A stretch of DNA of 64,000 nucleotides from positions 40,685 through 104,684 of the forward strand of contig CAJTQV010000013.1 of the NCBI GenBank assembly GCA_910578385.1, given 5' to 3'. A program made the position numbers and the translations under genes. The notes under the pieces are model-generated. The model was not told the DNA's origin, did no database searches, and worked only from the letters and a program-made list of their open reading frames with translations. Positions 56,482 to 64,000 of this stretch are shown piece by piece (the first letter of the stretch is position 1; every line of letters begins with the position of its first letter). This stretch comes from an uncultured Muribaculaceae bacterium (GTDB lineage: Bacteria; Bacteroidota; Bacteroidia; Bacteroidales; Muribaculaceae).

Positions 56482-57051
56482 TCACTCGCCGCGTTCGGCT
56501 GCGACCTCGCGTGCGTTCTCGCGCTGCTCCTCCTCGGGAGTCTCGGTGAACCAGCGGGAGTACATCAGATAGTTGTGGGCTATCTTGATGTTCATCTCCT
56601 TGGCCTTCTCCGGCTCAACCATCTTGACAAACTTGGCCGGCGCACCTGCCCACATCTCGTGAGCACCGATCTTGGTGCGGCTCAGCACAACCGAACCTGC
56701 CGCCACAAGGGCACCTTCGCCAACCTCGGCATCGTCCATAACAATCGCGCCCATACCGATGAGAGCGTAGTCATGAATTTTCGCGCCATGTATCACCACA
56801 TTGTGGCCTATCGAGACATCATTGCCGATCTCGATGGTCGATTTCTGATAGAGCGTGTGGAGCACGGAACCATCCTGAATGTTCACACGGTCGCCGATGG
56901 TGATGGTGTTCACGTCACCACGGAGCACGGTGCCGAACCAGATGCTGCACTCGTCGCCCATTGTCACGTCGCCGATGATGGCGGCGTTGTCGGCTATGAA
57001 ACAGTCACGTCCCTTCTTGGGAGTGAAGCCTCTTACACTTTTCCAGATCAT
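56482..57051 (-). CDS. gamma-carbonic anhydrase family protein
   Basis: A 189 aa left-handed beta-helix protein with hexapeptide repeats. Candidate zinc ligands are the histidines in GSVLHTLYQ, IGHNVVIHGA and nearby, at the spacing of CamH-type proteins (also PaaY/YrdA). Arg in VLRGDVNTI and Asp are conserved. It forms a trimer and is cytoplasmic. It may be a true carbonic anhydrase or an acyl-thioester/metal-binding relative. It lies 80 bp downstream of pepP's end with a palindrome between. Confidence 0.9.
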   Translation of the reverse strand: MIWKSVRGFTPKKGRDCFIADNAAIIGDVTMGDECSIWFGTVLRGDVNTITIGDRVNIQDGSVLHTLYQKSTIEIGNDVSIGHNVVIHGAKIHDYALIGMGAIVMDDAEVGEGALVAAGSVVLSRTKIGAHEMWAGAPAKFVKMVEPEKAKEMNIKIAHNYLMYSRWFTETPEEEQRENAREVAAERGE

Positions 57052-57093
57052 GTTATTTATCTAAGGTTAGTATCCTGTTGGTTGTTAAAATCA

Positions 57094-57121
57094 GCTGAGA
57101 TAACCGTACGGTTATCTCAGC
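57094..57121. terminator. 28-bp perfect palindrome between pepP and the gamma-CA gene
   Basis: 57094-57107 is the exact reverse complement of 57108-57121, with no loop bases. On the minus strand it is followed by TGATTTTAAC. It fits a terminator after pepP; an exact palindrome could also be a protein-binding site. Confidence 0.7.
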
Positions 57122-57133
57122 ATTGTGTCATGT

Positions 57134-58927
57134 TTATCCGCGCAGGGGTGCGGTCTTGGCTGCCATCCATTCGGCCTCTTCGGCGGTGAGCAGCGGGGTG
57201 AGACGCTCGCGCACCAGCTTGTGGTAGTCATCGACCCACTTGATTTCCTCTTCCGACATGATCTCAAGCTCGAACAGGTTGCGGTCGAAGGGGAAGAGAG
57301 TCATCGGGTGGAAGTGCAGGAACTCGCCGAACTCGGTGGTCTCATACTTCTCGGTTACGATCAGGTTCTCGCAGCGGATTCCGTAGCGGCCTTCAAGATA
57401 AAGTCCCGGCTCGTTGCTCGTGATCATACCCGGTTCCAGCGGGGTGGGGTTGATGTTGAGACGGATGTTCTGCGGACCCTCATGGCAGTTGATGAAGTAG
57501 CCCACGCCATGGCCGGTGCCATGGTAGTATGCCTTGCCCTCTTTCCAGAGGAACTGGCGTGCGAGCACGTCGAGCTGGTGTCCGGTTGTACCGGCGGGGA
57601 AGATGGCGTTCGAAAGGGCGATGTGTCCCTTCATGACAAGAGTGAAGTCATGACGCTGTTCGGCAGTCGGTGTGCCGAGAGCCACTGTACGGGTTATGTC
57701 GGTGGTACCATATATATACTGGCCGCCGGAATCGACGAGGAGAAGGCCGTCGCCCTCGACTGTGATGTCGGTCTCGGCTGTAGCCTCGTAGTGTACGATC
57801 GCGCCATGCTCGTTCCATCCGAGAATGGGGGAGAAGCTCTCGTCAACGCAGCTCTCGTCGGCCAGACGGAGTGCGCGGAGACGCTTGCCAAGCTCCACTT
57901 CGGTGAGTTTGCCGGCAGGGTACTCGCGCTCCACCATCATGAAGAAACGGGTAAGCGCCACGCCATCTTTCTCCATTGCCGTGCCGAGGTTGGCGATCAT
58001 GGTCTCGTTCTTGATGCTCTTCAGCTTGGCCACGCCGTCGCCGCCGAACACGGTAGTGCATCCGATGTGGTCGTAGATGCCGCGTGCGGTCTTGGCCGGG
58101 TCGATGAGAAGACGGGTCTCTTTCGGCAGCTTCTCCACATACTCCTTGACTCCGTCGTAGGGACGGGTCTCGATTCTGTATTTATTAAGGTGGCCGCGTA
58201 CTTCGTCGGTGAGTTTCTCCTCGTCGATGAAGAGCACGCGCTTTTCAGCGTCAAGATAGAGGAAGCCTACGAACATGGGTGAGAAGCAGATGTCGCCCGC
58301 AGCACGGAGATTGGTAATCCATGCCAGGTCATCGAGAGCTGACACAAGTATCGCGTTTGCAAGCTCAGCCTTTACCTCGGTCATGACAGCCTCGATTTTG
58401 GAATCTACGGTCTGGGCCACAATCTTCTCGTCGTGTATGAAGAGTTTGTTGGTGGGGCGTGCCGGGCGGTCCGGATATATATAGTCGAACATCGGGAAGT
58501 CTGTGTCGAGGGTCACGCCGTTGTCGTTCAGCTCCTGTTCGAGACGCTGTGCATACGACACAGAGAAAGTCATGCCGTCGATGCCGACTTTCTGTCCGGC
58601 CGAGGTGTGCTCCACAAGCCAGTCTATGAGGTCTACCGCACCGGGTCCATCCTCCTTCATCATCTTGAAGCCGGTGCCGTCGAGCTGGGCCTCGGCCTGG
58701 ATGAAATAGCGCGAGTCTGTCCAGCAGAGGGCTACGTCGGAAGTGACGACGGCGGTTCCGTTGGTGCCGTTCTCCGACTCGAAGCCGGTCAGCCATTCAC
58801 GTCCTCTCCAGTGGCGCGGAGGAAGCTCGCTCTGATGAGGGTCTGTGCCGGAGATGACACATGCGTCGATTCCTTTCTCCGACATCACCTTGCGGAGCCT
58901 GTCGAGATATTCCTTGTTTTTTTTCAT
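57134..58927 (-). CDS. pepP: Xaa-Pro aminopeptidase (M24B, three-domain form)
   Basis: A 597 aa cytoplasmic metallopeptidase removing residues before proline. Two creatinase-like N-terminal domains (about 1-300) precede the pita-bread catalytic domain (310-597). Metal ligands are visible in LLVDSGGQYIYGTTDITRT (two Asp), GTGHGVGYFINCHEG (His), NEPGLYLEGRYGIRCEN (Glu, Glu). The three-domain length matches the eukaryote-like aminopeptidase P class common in Bacteroidetes. It has its own promoter (59031-59061). Confidence 0.95.
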   Translation of the reverse strand: MKKNKEYLDRLRKVMSEKGIDACVISGTDPHQSELPPRHWRGREWLTGFESENGTNGTAVVTSDVALCWTDSRYFIQAEAQLDGTGFKMMKEDGPGAVDLIDWLVEHTSAGQKVGIDGMTFSVSYAQRLEQELNDNGVTLDTDFPMFDYIYPDRPARPTNKLFIHDEKIVAQTVDSKIEAVMTEVKAELANAILVSALDDLAWITNLRAAGDICFSPMFVGFLYLDAEKRVLFIDEEKLTDEVRGHLNKYRIETRPYDGVKEYVEKLPKETRLLIDPAKTARGIYDHIGCTTVFGGDGVAKLKSIKNETMIANLGTAMEKDGVALTRFFMMVEREYPAGKLTEVELGKRLRALRLADESCVDESFSPILGWNEHGAIVHYEATAETDITVEGDGLLLVDSGGQYIYGTTDITRTVALGTPTAEQRHDFTLVMKGHIALSNAIFPAGTTGHQLDVLARQFLWKEGKAYYHGTGHGVGYFINCHEGPQNIRLNINPTPLEPGMITSNEPGLYLEGRYGIRCENLIVTEKYETTEFGEFLHFHPMTLFPFDRNLFELEIMSEEEIKWVDDYHKLVRERLTPLLTAEEAEWMAAKTAPLRG

Positions 58928-59030
58928 GGGTACATTATATATTTATAGTTCTTGCGGATAGACTGATTGAAATCATTCATGCGGCGGGGCACGACGCTTT
59001 CTGGTCTCTTGCGGTCATCCTGTTCGGTTG

Positions 59031-59061
59031 CAAAGTTAATACTTTGCTTAGAATAAACAAA
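59031..59061 (-). promoter_or_regulatory. promoter of pepP
   Basis: TTTG (59058-59061), 19 bp, TAACTTTG (59031-59038) on the minus strand. The leader is about 95 nt. Confidence 0.8.
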
Positions 59062-59166
59062 ACCTAATAAATGTTGAATTGGTCAAATAGTGATAATTAT
59101 GCACGATTTGGCATCGGGGGGGGGTAATTTATCGCACCAGGGTATACAAGTATGAATATTATTTAT

Positions 59167-59174
59167 TAAATTTG
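59167..59174 (+). promoter_or_regulatory. -7 element of the small transcript at 59180
   Basis: TAAATTTG, not accompanied by a clear -33 TTTG. A run of nine G lies 43 bp upstream (59116-59124). Confidence 0.45.
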
Positions 59175-59179
59175 CAATC

Positions 59180-59363
59180 GAATTAGAGAACCGGAGAAAT
59201 CCGGTAAGAATAAGATGGCAAGTCAAAAATCTTTTAGTAATAGTGATATAAAATTGTAAGTTAGTGGTTGAGTAAGATCCCCGTTCGGCTTGTGAAAGTA
59301 GACGCTTCTAAAAAATCACAGCGCGGCGCTCGATTGTGAAACCGGACGCCGCGCTTGTTTTTA
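59180..59363 (+). ncRNA. candidate small RNA or short-ORF transcript
   Basis: A roughly 185-nt unit with a -7 element before it and an intrinsic terminator at its end (AGCGCGGCG / CGCCGCGCT, 59320-59328 / 59347-59355, then TTGTTTTTA). An ACCGG/CCGGT hairpin (59190-59205) lies near the 5' end. The 5' end reads CAATCGA, which could pair with TCGATTG inside the terminator loop, a possible pseudoknot or switch. Two tiny frames exist: MASQKSFSNSDIKL (59215-59259) and a TTG-started 23-codon basic peptide MSKIPVRLVKVDASKK... (59268-59339). I cannot tell whether RNA or peptide is the product. The rest of the 510-bp gap holds only the pepP promoter and the terminator at 59371. Confidence 0.5.
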
Positions 59364-59370
59364 TGTTCGC

Positions 59371-59417
59371 TTCAGGCCCCGTTTCACAAAATCTCGATTT
59401 TATGAGCGGGGCCTGAA
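59371..59417. terminator. terminator of the GlmU-like gene
   Basis: An 11-bp perfect stem (59371-59381 / 59407-59417) with an inner AAAATC/GATTTT hairpin in its loop. It lies between the convergent small transcript and the minus-strand gene. Confidence 0.75.
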
Positions 59418-59438
59418 TTTTATCTGAATCTTAAAATC

Positions 59439-60638
59439 TTATTTGAACTTTGAGGCTGACTGATGGATGTTCTCGAAGATGTGGCGGTCTATGTCGGTCA
59501 GTTCGAGACCACGGCGGCTCATCACCCGTGAGGCGACCTGCATGAACGTGTCGATGCTGACATCGGAGAACCCGGCCTCGGGGCTGCCGTTCTGGAAGCT
59601 GGGGATGAACTGTCGCGGAAATCCTGCACCATGGAAGTTGACACCTACGCCTACGACGGTGGCCGTGTTGAACATGCAGTTTATGCCGGCCTTGGAATGG
59701 TCGCCCATTATGAGACCGCAGAACTGGAGGTCGGTGCGCATGAACCGCTGGCTGGCGTAGTTCCAGATGCGTATCTTGGAGTAGTCGTTCTTCAGATTGC
59801 TCGAATTGGTTCCGGCACCGATGTTGCACCATTCGCCGATCACGGCATTGCCGAGGTATCCGTCGTGGGCCTTGTTGCTGTAACCGAACATCACCGAGTT
59901 GTCAATCTCTCCACCCACCTTGCAGAAGGGGCCGAAGGTGGAGCCTCCATATATCTTGGAACCCATGCGGATCTTGGCGTCGGCGCAGAGGGCGAGCGGA
60001 CCGCGCAGACAGCTTCCCTCCATGACATGAGCGTTACGGCCTATGTAGACCGGGCCATCCTTGAGGTTGATTGTGGCAGCCTCGACGGTGGCTCCCTCCT
60101 CGATAAACAGGGCCGGCATGCCGTTGGGCAGTTTCGCGTCGCCCAGTATACATGCGGAGCTGTCGGGCGCTATGCCGGAACGGTCGCGGGTGTACCATAC
60201 GAAGTCATTCACAATCTCCTCGGCGTTCATTCCGAAGACATCGAAAACGTACCGTATGCGGCGTGAGTCGTTCGCACTCTCGCGTCCGGCCTCCGGGCTG
60301 AGTTTGCGGAACTCGTCGGGACAGCCGCGGAATGCCCATATGCCGTTGCTGTCGCGCAGGGCATCGCCCCGGCGCAGTTGCGAGGCTTCGAGCGCGGTTG
60401 CCTTGTCGGGCAGCTTGTCGCCCGCTATGAACAGAGCCTCCTCATCGTCGGCGCAAAGCATCGGGAACTTCTCGCGCAGGTACTCCTTGGGCAAGAACGA
60501 GTAGTAGCCCGGAAGGAAATGCTCCCACTTCTCGCGGATTGTTACAATGCCGACACGGAACGCGCCGACCGGGCGGGTATATGAAAGAGGAAGCAGATTC
60601 TGATAGCTTTCCTCGGTATCAAAAAGTACGACTTTCAT
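59439..60638 (-). CDS. GlmU-like putative sugar-nucleotidyltransferase / acetyltransferase
   Basis: 399 aa from MKVVLFDTEESYQNLLPLSY at 60638; the open frame reaches 60785 but covers the promoter. The N-terminal half resembles the divergent NTP_transf_4 domain seen in Bacteroidetes GlmU-like proteins and lacks the usual GxGTRM loop, so transferase chemistry is uncertain. The C-terminal half is a left-handed beta-helix with hexapeptide repeats (VYIGRNAHVMEGSCLRGPL; IRMGSKIYGGSTFGP; GDHSKAGINCMFNTATVVGVG). It may acetylate glucosamine-1-phosphate or act on another sugar phosphate in the cytoplasm. Confidence 0.85.
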   Translation of the reverse strand: MKVVLFDTEESYQNLLPLSYTRPVGAFRVGIVTIREKWEHFLPGYYSFLPKEYLREKFPMLCADDEEALFIAGDKLPDKATALEASQLRRGDALRDSNGIWAFRGCPDEFRKLSPEAGRESANDSRRIRYVFDVFGMNAEEIVNDFVWYTRDRSGIAPDSSACILGDAKLPNGMPALFIEEGATVEAATINLKDGPVYIGRNAHVMEGSCLRGPLALCADAKIRMGSKIYGGSTFGPFCKVGGEIDNSVMFGYSNKAHDGYLGNAVIGEWCNIGAGTNSSNLKNDYSKIRIWNYASQRFMRTDLQFCGLIMGDHSKAGINCMFNTATVVGVGVNFHGAGFPRQFIPSFQNGSPEAGFSDVSIDTFMQVASRVMSRRGLELTDIDRHIFENIHQSASKFK

Positions 60639-60660
60639 GGTTGATATGTATTGCAGGCTG

Positions 60661-60668
60661 CAAATATA
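60661..60668 (-). promoter_or_regulatory. promoter of the GlmU-like gene
   Basis: TATATTTG (minus strand), with GTTG at the -33 position 20 bp upstream. The ATG is 22 bp downstream. Confidence 0.65.
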
Positions 60669-60845
60669 CACCATAATTGGCGAACTCGCAACTTTCATCC
60701 CAACTTTCCATTTACTCAGCCGGAGCGAAAACTGTATTGTAATGTCATGATGAGTAAATTGTGGCCGCAATTGTATTAGATACACTGTGGCTGTGGTTTC
60801 ATAGTGTCAGTTTGTTGTTTTTTTTAATTTTTTATGTATGCTTGA

Positions 60846-60877
60846 TTTGTAAGTGTGCCGGATTTGATTTATATTTG
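60846..60877 (+). promoter_or_regulatory. promoter of the M6 protease gene
   Basis: TTTG (60846-60849), exactly 20 bp, TATATTTG (60870-60877). The leader is about 145 nt. Confidence 0.85.
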
Positions 60878-61028
60878 CGAAGATAATGATAGTTATAGTT
60901 TCTCTAATTCCGGTTTGACACCAATGTCAGTTCATGTCGCGGGCTATCTGTGGTGTGATCTGAGCATACATCGGCCGGAAGACAGCTATACTTCAATCGG
61001 ATCCATTATTCATAACATATACCGCAAA

Positions 61029-63926
61029 ATGAAAAGACAACTTATCAATCTCTCCCTGTTAGCCGCAGCAGCCATTTGTGCCGCCCCGGCATGGGCAGTT
61101 CCGGCAAAACCGGGAATACACACGATTACTACCGCCGACGGCAGTGAACTACGTGTGCAGCTGGTGGGTGACGAATTCTTCCATCAGTATCTTACCGAGG
61201 ATGGCATTCCCATTTTCGAGCGTGACGGCAATTTCTATTTCGGCGATGTCGATGCATCGGGCAATGTCCGCGTGTCGGATATAAAGGTGACAGATGCGGG
61301 CCGGCGCAGCGCGGAGGCCAGCGCGTTTGTGTCAAGCCTCGATATGAATGTCATGGGACAGAACCTGAACAAACTGGCTGCCAAGTCTCCACGCCGTGCT
61401 GCCATGCAGGCGGAAATGACAGCCGAAGTGAGCACTCCGCGCAAGGCTAACTCGAAAATACCCTCAATCAACGAGGCTCCTCCCTACGAACGAGGATACG
61501 GACTCTTCCCCGAGCTGCGCTTCCCGGCATATGGCGAGCAGAAGGCAATCGTGATTCTCGTGGAGTATCAGGATGTGAAATTCAGCGACCGCTACAATGC
61601 CGCCGACTATTTCACACGTATGCTCAACGAGGATGGTTTCAGCGACTATAATGCCACGGGCTGTGCGGCTGAATATTTCCGTCTCAATTCAGGAGACGCT
61701 TTCCGTCCGGAGTTTGACGTGTTCGGCCCGGTGACTCTCTCGCAGCCCATGAAATATTACGGCGGTAATGATTCTTATGGAAATGACATGCGTCCGGCCG
61801 AGATGGTCAAGGAGGCGTGCGAGCTTCTCAACGATCAGGTTGACTTCTCGGAATATGACCGCGACGGGGACGGTATAGTAGATAACGTATTCGTATTCTA
61901 CGCCGGCCGAGGAGAGGCTTCGGGCGGATCTGCCAGCAGCGTATGGCCGCACTCATGGAACATGACAGCTGCCGGATATCCGGCCCTCTATTTCGATGGT
62001 GTCCGCGTTCATACATATGGATGTACGAACGAATGGACCGGCTCACGCCCTGATGGTGTCGGTACGTTCATACATGAGTTCAGCCATGTGATGGGGCTTC
62101 CCGACCTTTATGCCACGAGCTACACAAACTCGTTCACTCCCGGATCATGGTCAGTGCTCGATTACGGTCCGTACAACAACAACGGCATGACGCCTCCCAA
62201 CTACGGCGTGTTCGAACGCTATGCCCTTGGATGGATGAAGCCTCGTGAAATCAACGGCCCCCTTTCGGTGGAGCTGCCCACGGTAGACAACAATGTGGCC
62301 GGAGTGATACGCACTGACAAGGATACAGAGTTCTTCCTTGTGGAGAACCGCCAGCAGACCGGATGGGATACATATATTCCCGGTCATGGCATGCTGGTGT
62401 GGCACGTTGACTATGACGAGATGATATGGAGACAGAATATCGTCAACAACAATGCCGCCCATCAGTATGTGGATCTTGAAGAGGCTGACGGCTCGCAGAG
62501 CGATTATTCACGTTCGGGTGACTGCTTCCCCGGCACCGCAAAGAGGACCCAGTTCTCATCTTCGACAAATCCGGCCATGAAGACATGGGGTGGAGTGGCC
62601 GTGGATTTCCCCATAACCAATATTGCGGAGAATAACGGTATCATAACCTTTGATGTGCTCGGAGGCAGCAACGCCACCTTCGATGTCACAGCCGAGGCCG
62701 ATGCAAAAGATGTCGGAAAAGAAGGATTTACCATTACCTGGACTCCGGTGGAGGGCAGCGAGGCTATCGTAAATGTCTACACCCGTCCGGAAGCCGGTGC
62801 AGGTGTGACGGCACGAGCCGCCGCCGAGCCGCAGTATGTGGCCGGATTCCGCAACCGCAATTTAGGTCAGGCATCGTCGGTTACGCTTGAGGGTCTTGAC
62901 CCCGGCACCACATATTATTATACGGTGGCGTTCCTCAAGGACTGGCTCCTCTCCGAGCCTTCGGCAGAACAGCAGGTAGAGACAACCTCGCTGACATTTG
63001 CTGACTACGCAGTGTCTGCACTCGATGCCACAGCTATTGGTGAGAATTCATTCACCGCCAACTGGGAGGCGCTCGAAGATGCGGAGGATTACCTACTCAC
63101 CGTCTATAGCAAGGTTTCTACCGGCAGTTCCAAGGATGTGTGCGACTTCACGACATTCCAGGGTGGCTATGATGTCAACGGATGGACATCTGACATGGGC
63201 CGTACCTACAAACTCAAGGGATATTATGGCGCGGAATCACCCTCGCTCCAGCTTACATCGGGGGCGGATGTCGTGTCTCCCGTATATGATGACTATATCT
63301 CTTCTGTAAAGTTCTGGCATCGTGGAAACAACACTAACGACAACGACGTGATATATGCTTACTATATCACGGCCGGCGGTCGCCGTCTGCTCGAAGAGGT
63401 GGAGATTGAACGTGAGGCCGGAGGTGCGGTTGTGGAACTTACATCGTTCCCGGAAAAAACCATCGGTGTCGCCCTGCAATATGTGCGCACCGGTACAACA
63501 GGTTTTGTTACGGTAGACGATATAGAGGTCGTGCATGGAGAGACATATTCGCGCGATGTGCTCTCGGGATATTCGGATCTAAGCTTAGGTCAGGCTCTGA
63601 GTCACGAGGTGAAAGGCTTGAAGCCCGGATCAGGTTACAGCTACGTTGTACGCGCCAAGGATGGCGACCTTTACTCGGCATCTTCGAGAGAGGTTGATGT
63701 GCGCACCGCCGGTGTTACAGGTGTGGAAGGTGTGGCTGATGCTGCATTTGCGGTTGTTGCCGAAGGACTGACTCTCTATGCCACGACTGCAGATGAAATG
63801 GTTGTCTACGACATGGCCGGTGCAGAGGTTGCACGCGGAACCCGCAGTCTGACACTTCCCGTTGGCGGTCTATACATAGTGACCGTTCCCGCGCAGGGTT
63901 ACACCGCCAAGGTGATGGCCCGCTGA
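61029..63926 (+). CDS. secreted M6-family metalloprotease with fibronectin-like domains and T9SS-like tail
   Basis: 965 aa from MKRQLINLSLLAAAAICAAPAWA at 61029; the open frame to 60855 is the leader. A propeptide precedes the M6 (immune inhibitor A type) catalytic domain, with zinc motif HEFSHVMGLPD (His349, Glu350, His353; Asp further on) and a downstream Met-turn-like region. Two or three beta-sandwich/FnIII domains follow (FDVTAEADAKDVGKEGFTIT; ALDATAIGENSFTANWEAL). The last 70 residues (VVYDMAGAEVARGT... GLYIVTVPAQGYTAKVMAR) resemble a type A T9SS sorting domain. It is probably an extracellular or surface protease degrading host or diet proteins. Confidence 0.9.
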   Translation: MKRQLINLSLLAAAAICAAPAWAVPAKPGIHTITTADGSELRVQLVGDEFFHQYLTEDGIPIFERDGNFYFGDVDASGNVRVSDIKVTDAGRRSAEASAFVSSLDMNVMGQNLNKLAAKSPRRAAMQAEMTAEVSTPRKANSKIPSINEAPPYERGYGLFPELRFPAYGEQKAIVILVEYQDVKFSDRYNAADYFTRMLNEDGFSDYNATGCAAEYFRLNSGDAFRPEFDVFGPVTLSQPMKYYGGNDSYGNDMRPAEMVKEACELLNDQVDFSEYDRDGDGIVDNVFVFYAGRGEASGGSASSVWPHSWNMTAAGYPALYFDGVRVHTYGCTNEWTGSRPDGVGTFIHEFSHVMGLPDLYATSYTNSFTPGSWSVLDYGPYNNNGMTPPNYGVFERYALGWMKPREINGPLSVELPTVDNNVAGVIRTDKDTEFFLVENRQQTGWDTYIPGHGMLVWHVDYDEMIWRQNIVNNNAAHQYVDLEEADGSQSDYSRSGDCFPGTAKRTQFSSSTNPAMKTWGGVAVDFPITNIAENNGIITFDVLGGSNATFDVTAEADAKDVGKEGFTITWTPVEGSEAIVNVYTRPEAGAGVTARAAAEPQYVAGFRNRNLGQASSVTLEGLDPGTTYYYTVAFLKDWLLSEPSAEQQVETTSLTFADYAVSALDATAIGENSFTANWEALEDAEDYLLTVYSKVSTGSSKDVCDFTTFQGGYDVNGWTSDMGRTYKLKGYYGAESPSLQLTSGADVVSPVYDDYISSVKFWHRGNNTNDNDVIYAYYITAGGRRLLEEVEIEREAGGAVVELTSFPEKTIGVALQYVRTGTTGFVTVDDIEVVHGETYSRDVLSGYSDLSLGQALSHEVKGLKPGSGYSYVVRAKDGDLYSASSREVDVRTAGVTGVEGVADAAFAVVAEGLTLYATTADEMVVYDMAGAEVARGTRSLTLPVGGLYIVTVPAQGYTAKVMAR

Positions 63927-63946
63927 TAATTACAGACAAGATGAAG

Positions 63947-63975
63947 GAGGCTGTCTAACAAGTTTAGGCAGCCTC
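63947..63975 (+). terminator. terminator of the M6 protease gene
   Basis: A 12-bp stem GAGGCTGTCTAA / TTAGGCAGCCTC (one G-T pair) followed by TCTTTTG. Confidence 0.8.
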
Positions 63976-64000
63976 TCTTTTGTGTGGTTCATCAACAAAA

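Overview
The window comes from a Bacteroidales chromosome, most like the Muribaculaceae. Four things support this: GC-rich core genes; promoters of the Bacteroidetes type (TTTG, about 20 bp, TAnnTTTG); family-specific genes such as DUF6089, DUF6242, DUF4421, the OmpH pair next to bamA and a T9SS-like C-terminal tail; and a near absence of Shine-Dalgarno sites. The genus is inference.

Layout. 1-13.5 kb: one minus-strand purine operon, purE-purL-purC-purM-purH-purD-folD-purB-purA-guaB (guaB is cut by the window edge). It sits behind a canonical promoter and a roughly 190-nt structured leader, just downstream of a tRNA-Pro gene. 14.2-19 kb: an FNT channel, a His/Lys-rich secreted protein, and an AT-rich block holding a LytS/LytTR two-component pair, a lipoprotein and a small beta-barrel. 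19.3-25.6 kb: ugd, a GH3-family enzyme, a GT2 glycosyltransferase, trmB (TTG start) and an mrp/apbC P-loop ATPase.

25.6-35.5 kb is the striking part. An AT-rich island carries seven tightly coupled plus-strand genes: a vWA lipoprotein, a small three-helix membrane protein, a tubulin/FtsZ-like protein, a 1043-aa actin/Hsp70-fold (SrfB-like) ATPase, a MotA/ZorA-like stator subunit with a long coiled-coil tail, a MotB/ZorB-like subunit, and a DUF4357 protein. A strongly structured RNA of about 340 nt with its own promoter lies directly upstream, and a REP-type (RAYT) transposase gene follows. I read the island as an envelope-spanning, ion-powered machine combining two cytoskeletal nucleotidase folds. 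It resembles Zorya only in its stator pair and I know no named system with this gene set.

36-48.6 kb: a MATE exporter, tRNA-Leu(CAA), a membrane-anchored coiled-coil protein, rpoN, tRNA-Leu(UAA), two small hypothetical genes, and the envelope biogenesis cluster DUF6089-uppS-bamA-ompH-ompH-murI. 48.7-64 kb: DUF6242 lipoprotein, ribD, DUF4421 (probable CTG start), mltG, hpf, xerC, rpsU, an acid phosphatase, a gamma-carbonic anhydrase homologue, aminopeptidase P, a small RNA or short-ORF transcript, a GlmU-like protein and an M6 metalloprotease with a T9SS-like tail.

Other notable sequence features are exact 10-bp-period repeats at three intergenic sites, a 60-bp tandem duplication over the bamA stop codon, and a tight G-quadruplex motif at the transposase/MATE junction.
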